Of a stretch of 64,000 nucleotides of DNA, positions 22,372 through 35,307 are shown piece by piece. This stretch comes from Vishniacozyma victoriae. Taxonomy: Eukaryota; Basidiomycota; Tremellomycetes; Tremellales; Bulleribasidiaceae. The DNA is taken from assembly GCA_017654735.1 (NCBI GenBank), contig JADPYG010000094.1:62001-126000 (forward strand), read 5' to 3'. Position 1 is the stretch's first letter. Each line of letters starts with the position of its first letter. The notes under the pieces were generated by a model. The model saw only the letters and a list, made by a program, of their open reading frames with translations. It was not told the DNA's origin and did not search any database. Both the position numbers and the translations under genes were made by a program.

Positions 22372-25300
22372 ATGGTTCGATCAGTCGAGAACCCTCTATT
22401 GTTTGAATGCGCCTGGGAGGTTGCTAATAAGGTCGGAGGTATTTATACCGTCATCAAGACCAAGGTTCCTGTTACCGTCAAGGAGTATGGGGATCGGTAC
22501 GTCTACCTCTCATTGACTCTTTTCTGCTGGGATATGGTGCTGATGAGATAGAGCTTGCTTCATCGGTCCATTGTCCTACAAGACTGCTCCCATGGAGGTC
22601 GAGTCTGAGGAACCGTGAGTCCCCTTCCCTCTTACTATCCATCTCTAAAACTACAATCACCTACCTCTACTCGCTCTTACATCTCATCATCCACCATTAC
22701 AGTCCCACGTCTATCGTCTCTTTTCTTCTCCTACACACACTAACGGTCAGTGAACCCAACACTCCTTTCGCCGACTCTATCAATGCCATGAAGGAGCGAG
22801 GTGTTAAGCTCATCTACGGTCGATGGCTCATTGAAGGTGCTCCCCGAGTCCTCTTGTTTGACACTGGATCTTGTTACGACAGGTACGTCTATTTCTGATC
22901 TCCATCACTACATCTCAACCACACATCCTTTCCAGTCCTCATCACACGCCGACTCGCCCACCACCACCACAACCCGTCAATCCCCATCTCCCTCGCGGTC
23001 GATAGATGCTGACATCCAGGATGGACGAGTGGAAGGCTGATCTTTGGAACCTTGCTGGTATCCCCTCTCCACCAAATGACCACGAGACCAACGAAGCTAT
23101 TGTCTTTGGATACATTGTCGCATGGTTCCTCGGAGAGGTATGTCTCTCTCTCTTTCTCCTTCATCTTCCTTCGATATACCTATCTACATCACAATGCTGA
23201 TATTCAGTTCGCATCCCGAGAATCCAAGACCGCAATCGTAGCCCATTTCCACGAATGGCAAGCCGGTCTCGCTATTGCTCTTTGCCGAAAGCGACACATT
23301 GACGTAACTACCATCTTTACCACTCACGCTACTTTGCTTGGTCGATACCTCTGTGCTGGAAGTGTCGATTTCTACAACAACTTGCAGTACTTTGATGTTG
23401 ATCATGAGGCTGGAAAGAGGGGTATCTACCACCGGTACGTCCCTCCCATTCCAAACAGGTCGACATGGCTGATGAACAGATACTGTATCGAACGATCTGC
23501 TACCCACTGCGCTGATGTCTTCACTACTGTCTCGCATATCACTGCTTTCGAATCCGAGCATCTCCTCAAGCGAAAGCCCGGTATGTTTTCCCTCTCTTCA
23601 CTTAACCTTACCCAACGCCCAATCCCACCTCTCCTCATTTCCATCTGATCTACCGCCCTCGCTGTCGCTAGTCCATCTCCTGTCGTCGATGGGATCTACT
23701 GCGCTTGTGCTGACTACCAGATGGTGTCCTCCCCAACGGTCTCAACGTCAAGAAGTTTGCTGCCATGCACGAATTCCAAAACCTCCACGTCCAGGCCAAG
23801 GAGAAGATCAACGACTTTATCCGAGGTCATTTCTATGGTCATTACGATTTCGACCTTGACAACACGCTCTACTTGTTCACTGCTGGTCGATACGAGTTTA
23901 GGAATAAAGGTGTTGATATGTTTATCGAGTCTCTTGCTCGTGAGTCCACTCCCCTTTCTCTCATCCCCCCCTTGCCTATACGGTACACAACCACATGCGC
24001 CGCTTAGCAGCGGGACATCTCGGCCTCAATGCTGTTCGCAGCTAACAACTAGGACTCAACGCCCGACTCAAGGAAGCTGGATCCAAGACTACCGTTGTCG
24101 CTTTCATCATTATGCCCGCTGCTACCAACTCGTACACTATCGAGGCATTGAAGGGACAGGCTGTTACTGCTCAATTGAAGGAGACTGTGAACCAGGTTAC
24201 TCAGCGGGTTGGAAGGAGGATCTTTGAGCATGCGCTTAGGTACTCTGGGTACGTTTCTTTTCTTGACTTCTTATCACCTTTCCCCCATTCCTCACCGCCT
24301 GTCATACCATACCTTCGCAACCCTACTGCGTTCCTCTTCCCTCCAAGTCGAGAACGACTAGTACTTCTACCGCCACTCTCCTCGCTTCGCTCGTAGAGGC
24401 TAACATTCAGTGAACACGGAACCGAAATCCCCAACTCCGAAGACCTCCTCTCGAAGGAAGACAAGATTCTCCTAAAACGACGAGTCTTTGCCCTTAAACG
24501 AAACTCCCTACCCCCAGTGACTACCCACAACATGGCCGACGACGCAAACGATCCCATTTTGAACCAGATCCGACGAGTTGAATTGTTCAACAGGTCTACT
24601 GATCGGGTTAAAGTTGTTTTCCATCCTGAATTCTTGAATTCAAACAATCCTATCCTTGGTTTGGATTACGAGGAGTTTGTTAGGGGTTGTCATATGGGTG
24701 TTTTCCCTTCTTACTGTATGTGCTCTCTCCTTTTCCCTCCTTTCCTTCTCCCCTCTTATCCGGTCTCCTTCGTCGTCCTTCTCCGCTAGGACGTCGTCAC
24801 GCTTGACTTAATACCATGCCTACCTCTCCTCGCTCCGCTCGAATGCTAACCCACAGACGAACCATTCGGATACACTCCCGCCGAATGTACAGTAATGGGT
24901 ATTCCCAACATTACCACCAACTTGTCTGGTTTCGGATGTTTCATGGAGGATTTGCTCGAGACTCCAGAGGATTACGGTTGTTATATCGTTGATCGAAGGG
25001 GTCAGGGTGTTGAGGAGAGTGTTAATGAGCTTGTGAGTCTTTTTCTCTTTCTTTCCTTCACATTTCCACCCACTTGCCTCTTCCTTGCTTCCTCCTCCAC
25101 TCACCACCCCTACCCTCGGCCTTCGGCCTCGTACCGTCCTGTGGTCTGTGCTAATAGTAGACCAACCAACTCCTCTCCTTTGCCAACAAATCCCGACGAC
25201 AACGTATCAACCAGCGAAACCGAACTGAACGATTATCCGAACTCCTAGATTGGAAATCCCTAGGTCTCGAATACGTTAAAGCCCGTCAACTCGCTTTACG

Positions 25301-25855
25301 TCGAGCATACCCCGATTCATTCAATGATGAAGAACCTGATTTCACTGGAGTCAAGCGATTGGGCGCTCCACTTTCCGCACCTGGATCGCCAAGGATGAGG
25401 GGTGGAATGATGACTCCTGGTGATTATGCTACATTGACTGAGGAGATGGAACATTTGGGTACTCAGGATTATATGGGTGCTAAATCCTGGAGGGGAATTA
25501 ACGATGATGATGATGAGAACCATTATCCTTTCCCACTTGTACGTCTTTCTCCCTTCTTTCCGTCCCTCTTACCATTTTACCTGCCTTTCCCCTTTCCTCA
25601 CTCCCTCCGTCTCCCCGTACCCACCTCTGTTCCTTCTCGCTGGCTCCTCTCGGAGCCTTCCACTTGATTCTCCTCGCTTCGCTCGGAGACTAAGCTGACA
25701 AACAGGTCATGAAGCCAAGGAACCGATCCGATTCACTCGCATCCGCAATCTCTGGAACAGCGACTCCATCAGGCGGACGGAAATTGAGTGAAAAGGACTT
25801 GGAAAAGGCAGATGCAGCTCTAAGCTCAATGCACCTAAACGGTAATGGCCACTAG
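22372..25855 (+). CDS. GSY1: Glycogen [starch] synthase (GT3)
   Basis: Adds glucose from UDP-glucose to glycogen in the cytosol. Twelve exons (22372-22496, 22552-22614, 22751-22882, 23020-23137, 23208-23434, 23480-23580, 23721-23939, 24053-24248, 24411-24715, 24857-25032, 25161-25538, 25706-25855) give 729 residues. Landmarks: substrate-binding [15 protein letters not shown] at the N-terminus, [29 protein letters not shown]-like [37 protein letters not shown], the catalytic Glu pair in [18 protein letters not shown], and the Arg cluster ([15 protein letters not shown]) that senses glucose-6-phosphate in fungal and animal enzymes. The Ser/Thr-rich tail ([16 protein letters not shown]) is the likely phosphorylation region. 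Several introns are 130-170 bases and share a 3' motif. Confidence 0.96.
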
Positions 25856-25859
25856 GCCT

Positions 25860-25873
25860 CGACCGTCAGGTCG
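25860..25873 (+). other. Small hairpin just after the GSY1 stop codon
   Basis: CGACC-GTCA-GGTCG is a perfect five-pair stem with a four-base loop, beginning five bases past the glycogen synthase stop. A GGCC-GTCA-GGCC hairpin with the same loop lies in an RPN1 intron at 19867-19878. Confidence 0.6.
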
Positions 25874-26720
25874 GGACATACCAATAGGTGATTGGAGGCT
25901 AGATGCTAAATGCTAGAGGATAAGACGATGTGAGAAATGAGGATAGAGAGGGGGGGAAAAGGAACGAAAATCAGAAAAAAGGAAACTCCAATAAAAAAAA
26001 ATTAACACCTCAAGTGATTCTCGTTTCATTCATTCAATTCATTCATTAAAAATACAATACAATACTTTCTCGTCTTTCAAATAATGCCGGTTCCGAATGA
26101 TTAGATAGGTTCTATTTCCTTATGTCATGCATCTATCCGTGTCAAACCATCCATGAACAAACTACCACTTGACGTCGTCATTCAGATATCACGTCACGTC
26201 TTCAAGAAACTCGACTCCACTCTCTTTTGATCTTGAGTGCCTCCATTGTCACAAGCACCGCTGTCTACATTACAACACAACATCCTCAACCGGCACTCTC
26301 CGTCAACTTGACCATCACCACTGGATACCGGGGTAGGCTCCTCGGTAGAGATGACTGCGTGCGGAATCCCAGAAACGAGGTCGATTGTGAAAGGGAGGAC
26401 ACATGCGCTGTGAATAGGTCCACTTGATCGCTGCTGTCACCACGGTGTCATCAGCCAAAGCTCGGCCAGCTGGATGCGAGCAAGATATAGTAGGTCCCAC
26501 TGGTGTCAGTTGATTAGGCGTGTACATGTTTGAAGTCTGATCCCTTGCCGGAACAGTAGGTACAAAGTAAGACATTCTTTCTCTCATGTCAGAGTTGCTG
26601 GTACTGACACTCGTCATCCGATTTGGGCAAGTGTTTCAAAAACGTGGGTCTGCAGTGTTCTGGACCGATATGCCGAGCGCATCAATACATGGTCAACTTC
26701 TTGATCGTCCTTTCCCTAAC

Positions 26721-27121
26721 TTGGGCTCAATTCACCAATCTCGTCACGATGGATGATGTTAAGAATGATGGTCGTACTCGTACCCATGATCATGGTGGCT
26801 GTGATCAGCATGTAGCCAGTGCCACCAGCTGGAAGTCTCTTCTGGGTCGGCCGAATGGTGGGATTGATGATGATCAGTCGGAAGAGGCTGATAGCTCCGA
26901 GGCCTGCTGGTCAGTCTCAATCGAGAGAATTACAGGATGACATACCCTACAAGCATATCGTCCCAGTTGCGTTCGGTTTCCCTCAAACAGATGCACAGAG
27001 CCACAATGAGAGCTCTGTCGACCCCAGGAGCGACCGATATCTCGTACTTCAGATTCAGCATGACGGTAAACAACAATGTCAAACAACTGAGAGCAAGCTC
27101 ACCAAAGGCTTCCCCGCACAT
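26721..27121 (-). pseudogene. Probable decayed or partly modelled multi-pass membrane protein
   Basis: Two minus-strand pieces, 27121-26946 (CGEAFGELALSCLTLLFTVM, VDRALIVALCICLRE) and 26903-26721 (LGAISLFRLIIINPTIRP, then GGTGYMLITATMIMGTSTTI), read as hydrophobic helices separated by charged loops, and GT...AG borders flank the 42-base gap. The phase is wrong by one base across that gap, so either the splice sites are different from those I chose or the gene is broken. I do not recognise the family; it resembles fungal multi-pass proteins only in general hydrophobicity. Confidence 0.35.
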
Positions 27122-28546
27122 ATCGATAGACAGCTGGCAGTTTTTGTGGTGATACGCGCCATCTCCCGATTACTGCTTGTCGAAATACTGGTCCGTCCCC
27201 ACCAGCCTTTTCTGACTTTAAGTATCGTACCCTGTTCATCATTTGAGCGAGTGTTGAGTTGCGCTTTGAAACAGCGGGACCATGCTATGTTTGTCAATTT
27301 TATATCAAGCTGGACGGCAATGGACTGCGAGTGTATCACGCTTACAAGTGAATTCCTCGGAGAGGGTGAATAAGATAGAACCATCCCTGCTTTCGGCTTC
27401 AAAATTGAAGCCCAGTGAAAGTGACTGGTGGTGAACACGAAAGAGCTGTGTCCCATTCATTGCTCTGATGACTGCTCAATTAGATACTGTCATTTCGGGA
27501 TGGACACTGGACCTACCTTTGGGAGCTCCTCCTATCGAGGAAGCCCCTCCCCGACATTTGAGGAATGGTTCGCCATGCTCGTCAAGTATGATCAAGTCAT
27601 CCTATACTTGTTGAGCGTCATCAACTTAACTTGGACAGGAAGGAACATACCCCTGACCACGAGAAGCCTTCATGGTCAAGGCTTAGGATTGTTTCCTGGT
27701 CAGACGCGTATTCGGGATAAATCCCCAAGACCTGCATTGGAACCGCTATCTTGAGGTTTCGTACGCCACTGCTCGACCGAATGTCGGTGAACCTAGTGTC
27801 TCCTAGAGCCACTGTCCAGTAGTCTCCTGGTCGATCGGCTTTGGAGTGTTAGAGATTGTAGATGTATAGCTACACCGAGTAAAGCACGAGCGGTAAGTTA
27901 GACGCGCGTCTCTTTGCGTCATAGAGGATGACAGGCTTTCACCGCTTTGGGTAAAAGCCTAGGTTGATGGAACTGCTTGGCAGCAATACACCATTGTTGA
28001 ATGCCAGAGATCTGACACGGCCATACGCATACATTGGGCCGGATGGGACTGTCTTTGCCTGGCACAATATCATGGCGGCCACGCATATTCTATTCTACAT
28101 GTCTGGTCCCATGCGCTCCATCGGCGTTCCCATTGCTCATCGGAGCGAAGCACGAGCGTAGCACCCTTGACGCCCTCCAACAAACGCGTGTTTCCACTTA
28201 CTCGGCACTTTGGAACACGGGTATCACTCGACCCAATTTTCGGGCCATCGCGTTTGCCGTTGTGAAAAGGTCCTTTTCACTGATGTTGAGATGACGCGAA
28301 ACCACGTACAACTTCTCGATGAATGTTTGGGAACAGAAGGCCACTCGACTCGACATACACCCAGCCGTGCTGTCTCATATAACCATACCTCCCTAAGCGT
28401 GAATCGAAGTGTGCAACCATGAACCCTTTTGCACACATATTACTATTCATTCTCTGTTTTGAACAATCTTTCATTGGATGAAAGCTCTCAGTCCCTATGT
28501 CCGAATCCCTGTCCCACAAGCGCCGACCATCTGCCTGGTTTCCATC

Positions 28547-30452
28547 CTACGCACTGGGTTTATCATCTTGCGCCGACTGTATAGCTTCTTGCGAAGATGT
28601 GATCTCTCTCGAAAATCTCCAGGCGGGTATTCGTCGCTCGTACAACTCGTCGAGCTCGGCGTATGTCCGTCCCATTGTTTCTGGAACAGTGAACCATACG
28701 AGCACTGTAAAGAGTGCTGCTAGAGGACCGAAGAAGAAACCGATTTTTGCACCCCAGCCAGCGTACTGTGGCGACAACATGAGAGGTACTGTATAATTCT
28801 GAAGTGGTCAGTCTTTGCTGCCTGGATGATACAGTGTACTTACAAAGACAACTCCGCTGCAAGATTGCATGACCGCAGCAATACCTGCCGTTTGGGCTCG
28901 AAGCATGGGCGAAGAATTCTCCACGAGCGATAACCACCCTATGGGAGCAACAGATAAAGCATAGGCAAACACCCAAATACAGCACATGGCGACCAGTAAT
29001 CTTCCGATGGATTCGGTAATGTTGGTGAATCCGATACCTCCGACGACAAAGACGCATGATGACATGACTGCACCTCCACACAACAACAGTGGTCGTCGAC
29101 CAACCTTATCGACCAACAGGAAAGACAACAGGATACCGGCAGTGAGGACACCTGTGACGATAAGATTGCTGGAAAAGGCGATATTTTGTAGTCCGACCAA
29201 AGAGAAGAAATAGGGGACGTTAAACATGAGTGGTCCCCCAACAAAGTTCTGCAGAGTATCAGCATTGAATAAACAAGACAGCGACCGATGAACTCACCTG
29301 CATTGAAAAGGGAATGGTAGAGACCAATGTACGGCGGAGATTGGTTCCCTTGAAACAGGCGACAAAGCCGAGCTTACTAGACTTTTGGGTAAGGACCAGC
29401 GAGGCGTCAATCTCTTGCTTTAGTACAGCATATTCTCTGTCCCAGTCATAGCCGTCCACGGATCCAATCAATCGACGCAGAGACTTCTGGGCTTTTTCAT
29501 GTCGGCCCTTTTTACATAGCCACGCGGGTGACTCGGGCAGCCAGACCAGGATCGGCAACCAAAGACCGAGAATCGCAAACTGGGAATAGAAAGCACGTCG
29601 ATATTCAAGAGGTGCGGTCTATGGATCAGCACATGGGCCAAACCCTCTGGCAAGAGTGGCTGATGACTTACCTGTTGAATGACCTCGAGGGCGATTGCGC
29701 AAGCTCCTCCACCGATGGCATAGGCAAGGGAGAAAGCCGACAGGTGAACTCCACGCATCTTTGGCATGGTTATCTCCGAGGTATAGGCCATGACACTCGT
29801 ACCGATGAACCCAGCGGCGAAGCCACAGACGATCTTGGCGATCAGGTAGACATACCAGGTCCGAGCGATGATCTCGAGTATAGTGGCCTGATACGTCAGC
29901 TATGTTCACAAGGTTGCCCAGGATAGTGACTGACGAGAGTGATCAATGCTGTAAAGGTATACATATTTGCCTTCAAGCCGAATCGATTCGCGGTAAATGG
30001 CGAGAGAAATTGGAAGATGACTTGAGAGACAAAATTGATTGCGCTCCACAAGCCTACATATTGAGCATTAAGTTGTAATTCCCCTTGAGCATCGATGACT
30101 GTGCCAAATTGCTGAACAAATCCTGTTCCAATGTCAGATTACAGGCGAGATCAAGAAATGACAGCGACTCACCTTTGTTGGCGATGACAGATCCCGGTAC
30201 ATTAAGCGTAAAGCCCAGATAGATTCCACTAAAAGAGACGAGGAAACCGGCAATGAATAATCGCTTGAATAGCCTGATAGTCGCACCCGTAGTATAGTCG
30301 GCGTAGGCAGAGACGATCAAGGGCGACGAGTCATTACGTGGGTCGGTATCACTGAGCTCTTTGGAGACATCAATCTGTTCGATTTCGGTTTTGGCGTCGT
30401 GGGCAGTGACTGGCAAAAAAGCTGTCGAGTGGATGTCGTTGGGATCAGACAT
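28547..30452 (-). CDS. MFS sugar transporter (SP family, alpha/beta-glucoside type)
   Basis: Plasma-membrane sugar:proton symporter of the major facilitator superfamily. Six exons (30452-30173, 30122-29935, 29887-29672, 29618-29298, 29248-28844, 28798-28547) join in phase to 553 residues with about twelve membrane helices. Family motifs include FQFLSPFTANRFGLK after helix 2, PESPAWLCKKGRHEKA in the central loop, VDKVGRRPLLLCGG, and the C-terminal PETMGRTYAELDELYERRIP. A 90-residue charged N-terminal tail precedes helix 1. It resembles maltose/lactose-type permeases more than hexose carriers, so a disaccharide substrate is likely but inferred. It is divergent from a GH1 beta-glucosidase, which suggests it imports that enzyme's substrate. 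Confidence 0.9.
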
Positions 30453-31005
30453 GACTGGTAGTAGAGGCTGGTGTCAAGATAGGCAACGAAAGCGGGAGAT
30501 GTGTGGGGCCAGTGGGGCCAGCGGAGCAGTGGGGCAAGTGAGAGGATGAAGATGTAGATGGAAAATGTCTGGGGCCGTCAAAGAGTAGATTATATATCGA
30601 TGCAGACCGGATCAATTGGTACTATCGGACAGCACATCATGTACTGGAAGCTTACCGGCCGAAAGGAGGGTGAGCGAGCAGCGGATGAAGGGTCAGCTGG
30701 GTCCCCACTAGCCGAAATCCCGTCTTTGCGTGCTCGGTAGATCTAGATCGTCCGCTGAATACTACATTGGGATAAAACGGTCGAGTATTGGCGCTACACT
30801 AATGAACCATTCGTCCGGGTGGGGGTATTTACGGCATCGGCATCCGTTCCGACTACCGTCCATATTCGGAGATTGGCCGGAGAGATCGTCCGGAAGAGCT
30901 TCCGGTGGTCTCAGCGTTAGTGGAGGCACAACTGGCTGTATCTTTATAAACTTGGACCACTTGTCACTTGGTATCCTGTCATCTCCAGTCGCTGCACACA
31001 AGTCA
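30453..31005. promoter_or_regulatory. Divergent promoter of the sugar permease and first GH1 gene
   Basis: This 553-base region separates the two start codons. It is rich in CGG/CCG triplets, the half-sites of Zn2Cys6 regulators, and contains the dyad at 30890-30905. A TTTATAAA box at 30943-30950 lies about 60 bases before the GH1 ATG, and ATTATATATCG near 30590 is a TATA candidate for the permease. Confidence 0.6.
30890..30905. promoter_or_regulatory. Inverted CGG dyad, candidate Zn2Cys6 binding site
   Basis: CCGGAAG-AG-CTTCCGG is an interrupted palindrome with inverted CGG triplets 8 bases apart, about 100 bases before the GH1 start codon. Spaced inverted CGG triplets are the standard target of fungal binuclear-cluster factors, and such a factor is encoded 4.4 kb downstream. 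Confidence 0.55.
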
Positions 31006-32896
<1,891 letters not shown>

Positions 32897-33378
32897 TGAG
32901 CTTTGGACTAAGTGTTGTACAGCGTACATCGTGAAAGATTCTCGTAAAACGTAGTATGTGAGAGATGAAAGGTCCCTTAACCTTATCGCTATTATGCAGT
33001 ATTGGTGAAACACTTTCGGGCCGTCTCTGAGCCCCCATTGCATGACGAGGGCGCATAAACGATACGCCTGTGAGCAAGCAACCTGGGTGCCACGATCGGT
33101 GTGTCCGGGAATACCCGGTAATGCGCGGCTACTGTGTATTGTGCTCGGCGCAACTGTCGGACGATCTCAAGCAACACGTTAATCCACGACGAGGGGTAAC
33201 ATGGGAGCATATTGCCCTCAGCGGACGATCTTGTCCGTCTGCGCCGTTCCCGCACCCTTCTTGATCCTCCGGGCTCAGCTACTCTCACCAAAAATGCGTC
33301 CGACTGGCCGAGTGTATTATTTATGGGCAGTTCTGGTGGATTCCGATGCTGACTCTCAACTTCAACCAGCCGAACGCG
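32897..33378. promoter_or_regulatory. Region between the two GH1 genes
   Basis: About 480 bases carry the 3' flank of paralogue 1 and the promoter of paralogue 2. It includes the CGG dyad at 33222-33237 and a GTATTATTTATGG TATA-like sequence near 33311. No coding exon is visible. Confidence 0.5.
33222..33237. promoter_or_regulatory. Second inverted CGG dyad
   Basis: CGGAC-GATCTT-GTCCG is an inverted repeat with CGG triplets 10 bases apart, about 140 bases before the second GH1 start codon. A partial copy, CGGACGATC, lies at about 33159-33167. Confidence 0.5.
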
Positions 33379-35071
33379 ATGACAATAGACACTGAAAGTG
33401 GGGCATTAGGACAGGACTTTCTGCACGGGTACGCTTCCGCAGCACATCAAATTGAAGGAGGGTATGACAAAGGTGGACGTGGGCTCAGCGCCTGGGACGA
33501 GGCTCTGGTCGGAAAGGATAACGGGAATGAAGGATGTGCTTCATTTGACCGCTGGCGGGAGGATGTCGATCTACTTCGTCTTTATGGAGCAAACACCTAT
33601 CGCTTCTCGATCTCTTGGTCGAGAGTGATCCCTTTGGGCGGACGGCATGATCCCGTCAATCAAGCTGGCTTGGACTATTATTCGAATCTGGTACGTAACG
33701 TCTTGAGACGAAAGGCTCATGTCAGATCGATTCTCTGATCGAGGCAAACATCACGCCAATGATCACATTATTTCACTGGGATGTACCAGCCGGGATTGAC
33801 AAGCGTTACGGAGGCTTCTTGCCGGGGGCGCAAGAGGAGGAACTGTATCTCGATTATGAGCATTATGCCAGAATTTGTTTCGCAGCGTTTGGAGATAGGG
33901 TCAAGCATTGGATCACTCATAACGAGGTGAGAAAAACTTAGAGGAATGAACTGACGACAGCCGCAAGTTTTCACAATGCTGACGGCCGGAGTATTGCGCA
34001 AGGACACCTTTGATATGGCAATTGATCGCTGGAGGTAGGTAAATTAAAGAAACTGCACTGATATCAGTCTGGCACGCACCTTACTTCTCACGCATGCACG
34101 AGCGGTGAACGTGTATCGAAAAGAGTTCAAGGAGTCGCAGAAAGGTCAGGTCGGTATTACCCTTGTGAGCAACTACAATGCTGAACAGGAAGCTGACAAA
34201 AGAATCTTGAATGGGTCGAGCCTTTTGATGACTCCCCAGAGGCGATCGATGCCGCTCAGCGATGTCTTGATCTGATGGCCGGGCTGGTAAGCTGTCAGGC
34301 TGAGAGAAGGCTGACCTCAGTATGCCGATCCCATATACAAGGGGAATTGGAATCCGCGAGTTCAGGAGATCGCTGGGGATGCGTTACCGCCCTTTTCTGC
34401 AGAGGAGCAGGCGTTGCTCGCAGGATCATCTGACTTGTGAGTAGTCCCGATTTAAGAGCTCTCTGCTATGCTGGTCTGATTGCAGCTTTGGTGTGAACCA
34501 CTACTCGACGCGTTGGGCTACAGGCAAGGTTCTAGATTCGGCAGATCCATTCATTGCTTGCTTCGGAAATGTCGAGCATGTCACTGAGCGAGACGGCAAA
34601 CCCATCGGTACTAGGGGTCATAATGGGCACCCATACAATGTACCATGGGGATTCTATGCTTTGCTCAAGCACATCGACAAGACCTGGGCACAGGCAGGAG
34701 CCAATTGCCTGGGCCGGCAATTGCCCATCCTTGTGACAGAGAATGGCTACGCTGCCCAGGATGAAAAGGGCCGCTCCATGAAAGAGATCATCAACGACGT
34801 CGAGCGTATCGACTATTTTGCTGGCTACTTGGCGAGCTTGGTCCGGGCGAAAAAGGAGGGCACTCCCATCATCGGATATATGGCTTGGTCCCTGATGGAG
34901 TAAGTCGGACGTCGCACGATGTTTGCTGATAGTTTCAGCAACCTCGAGTGGTCTGCCGGCTATGGACCATGCTTCGGCGTGACACATGTAGATAGAGAGA
35001 ACGGTTTGAAGCGCACACCGAAGCAGTCGGCCTTTTTCATGCGAGACTTGATGAAGCGCTTGACGGAGTAG
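33379..35071 (+). CDS. GH1 beta-glucosidase, cytosolic, paralogue 2
   Basis: Tandem paralogue of the preceding gene. Eight exons (33379-33690, 33726-33926, 33961-34034, 34068-34164, 34203-34286, 34321-34436, 34486-34899, 34939-35071) give 476 residues; introns are as short as 33-35 bases. The acid/base Glu171 is in HWITHNEP and the nucleophile Glu380 in ILVTENGY. I chose the ATG at 33379 (MTIDTESGALGQ) and not the in-frame one 33 bases earlier because the paralogue starts the same distance before FLHGYAS. No signal peptide is seen. It lacks two introns found in paralogue 1 and has one paralogue 1 lacks (after MAGL), so introns have been gained or lost since duplication. Confidence 0.92.
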
Positions 35072-35307
35072 ATCTAGTTAGAAATATCATTTTTCCATAT
35101 TCATTGTGATGTGATGCGACACGGATCTTCTGGCATCTCTATCACACTCTTGGCATGCTTGCGCCTCACATATTTGCAAACAGATTGACGCTGTAAAAGA
35201 GCGGCTCTTGTGGTGCATGACGTGTCAATTGAGTGTCAGCCGATAGGACCCGTGGGGATCCGGCACAACCTCCGCTATCTTTCCGTTGTAACCTTGCGTC
35301 TATACAT

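Larger units (their letters stand above)
25856..28546. other. Gene-poor 2.7-kb stretch
   Basis: Between glycogen synthase and the sugar permease no complete gene could be modelled. The first 200 bases look like the glycogen synthase 3' UTR (A-rich, ATTCATTCAATTCATTC). Several minus-strand pieces look coding: 26721-27121 (membrane-protein-like, listed separately), 27667-27835 (frame containing WTVALGDTRF and VPMQVLGIYPEYASDQE) and about 28190-28430, but no set of splice sites joined them in phase. Plus-strand open frames here are mostly antisense to those pieces. Confidence 0.5.

Noticed and set aside
26819..27373. 184-codon plus-strand open frame
   Set aside because: It is antisense to minus-strand pieces with membrane-protein character and shows no recognisable protein features itself.
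33346..33378. Earlier in-frame ATG for GH1 paralogue 2
   Set aside because: It adds 11 residues absent in paralogue 1; the later ATG aligns with the paralogue's start.
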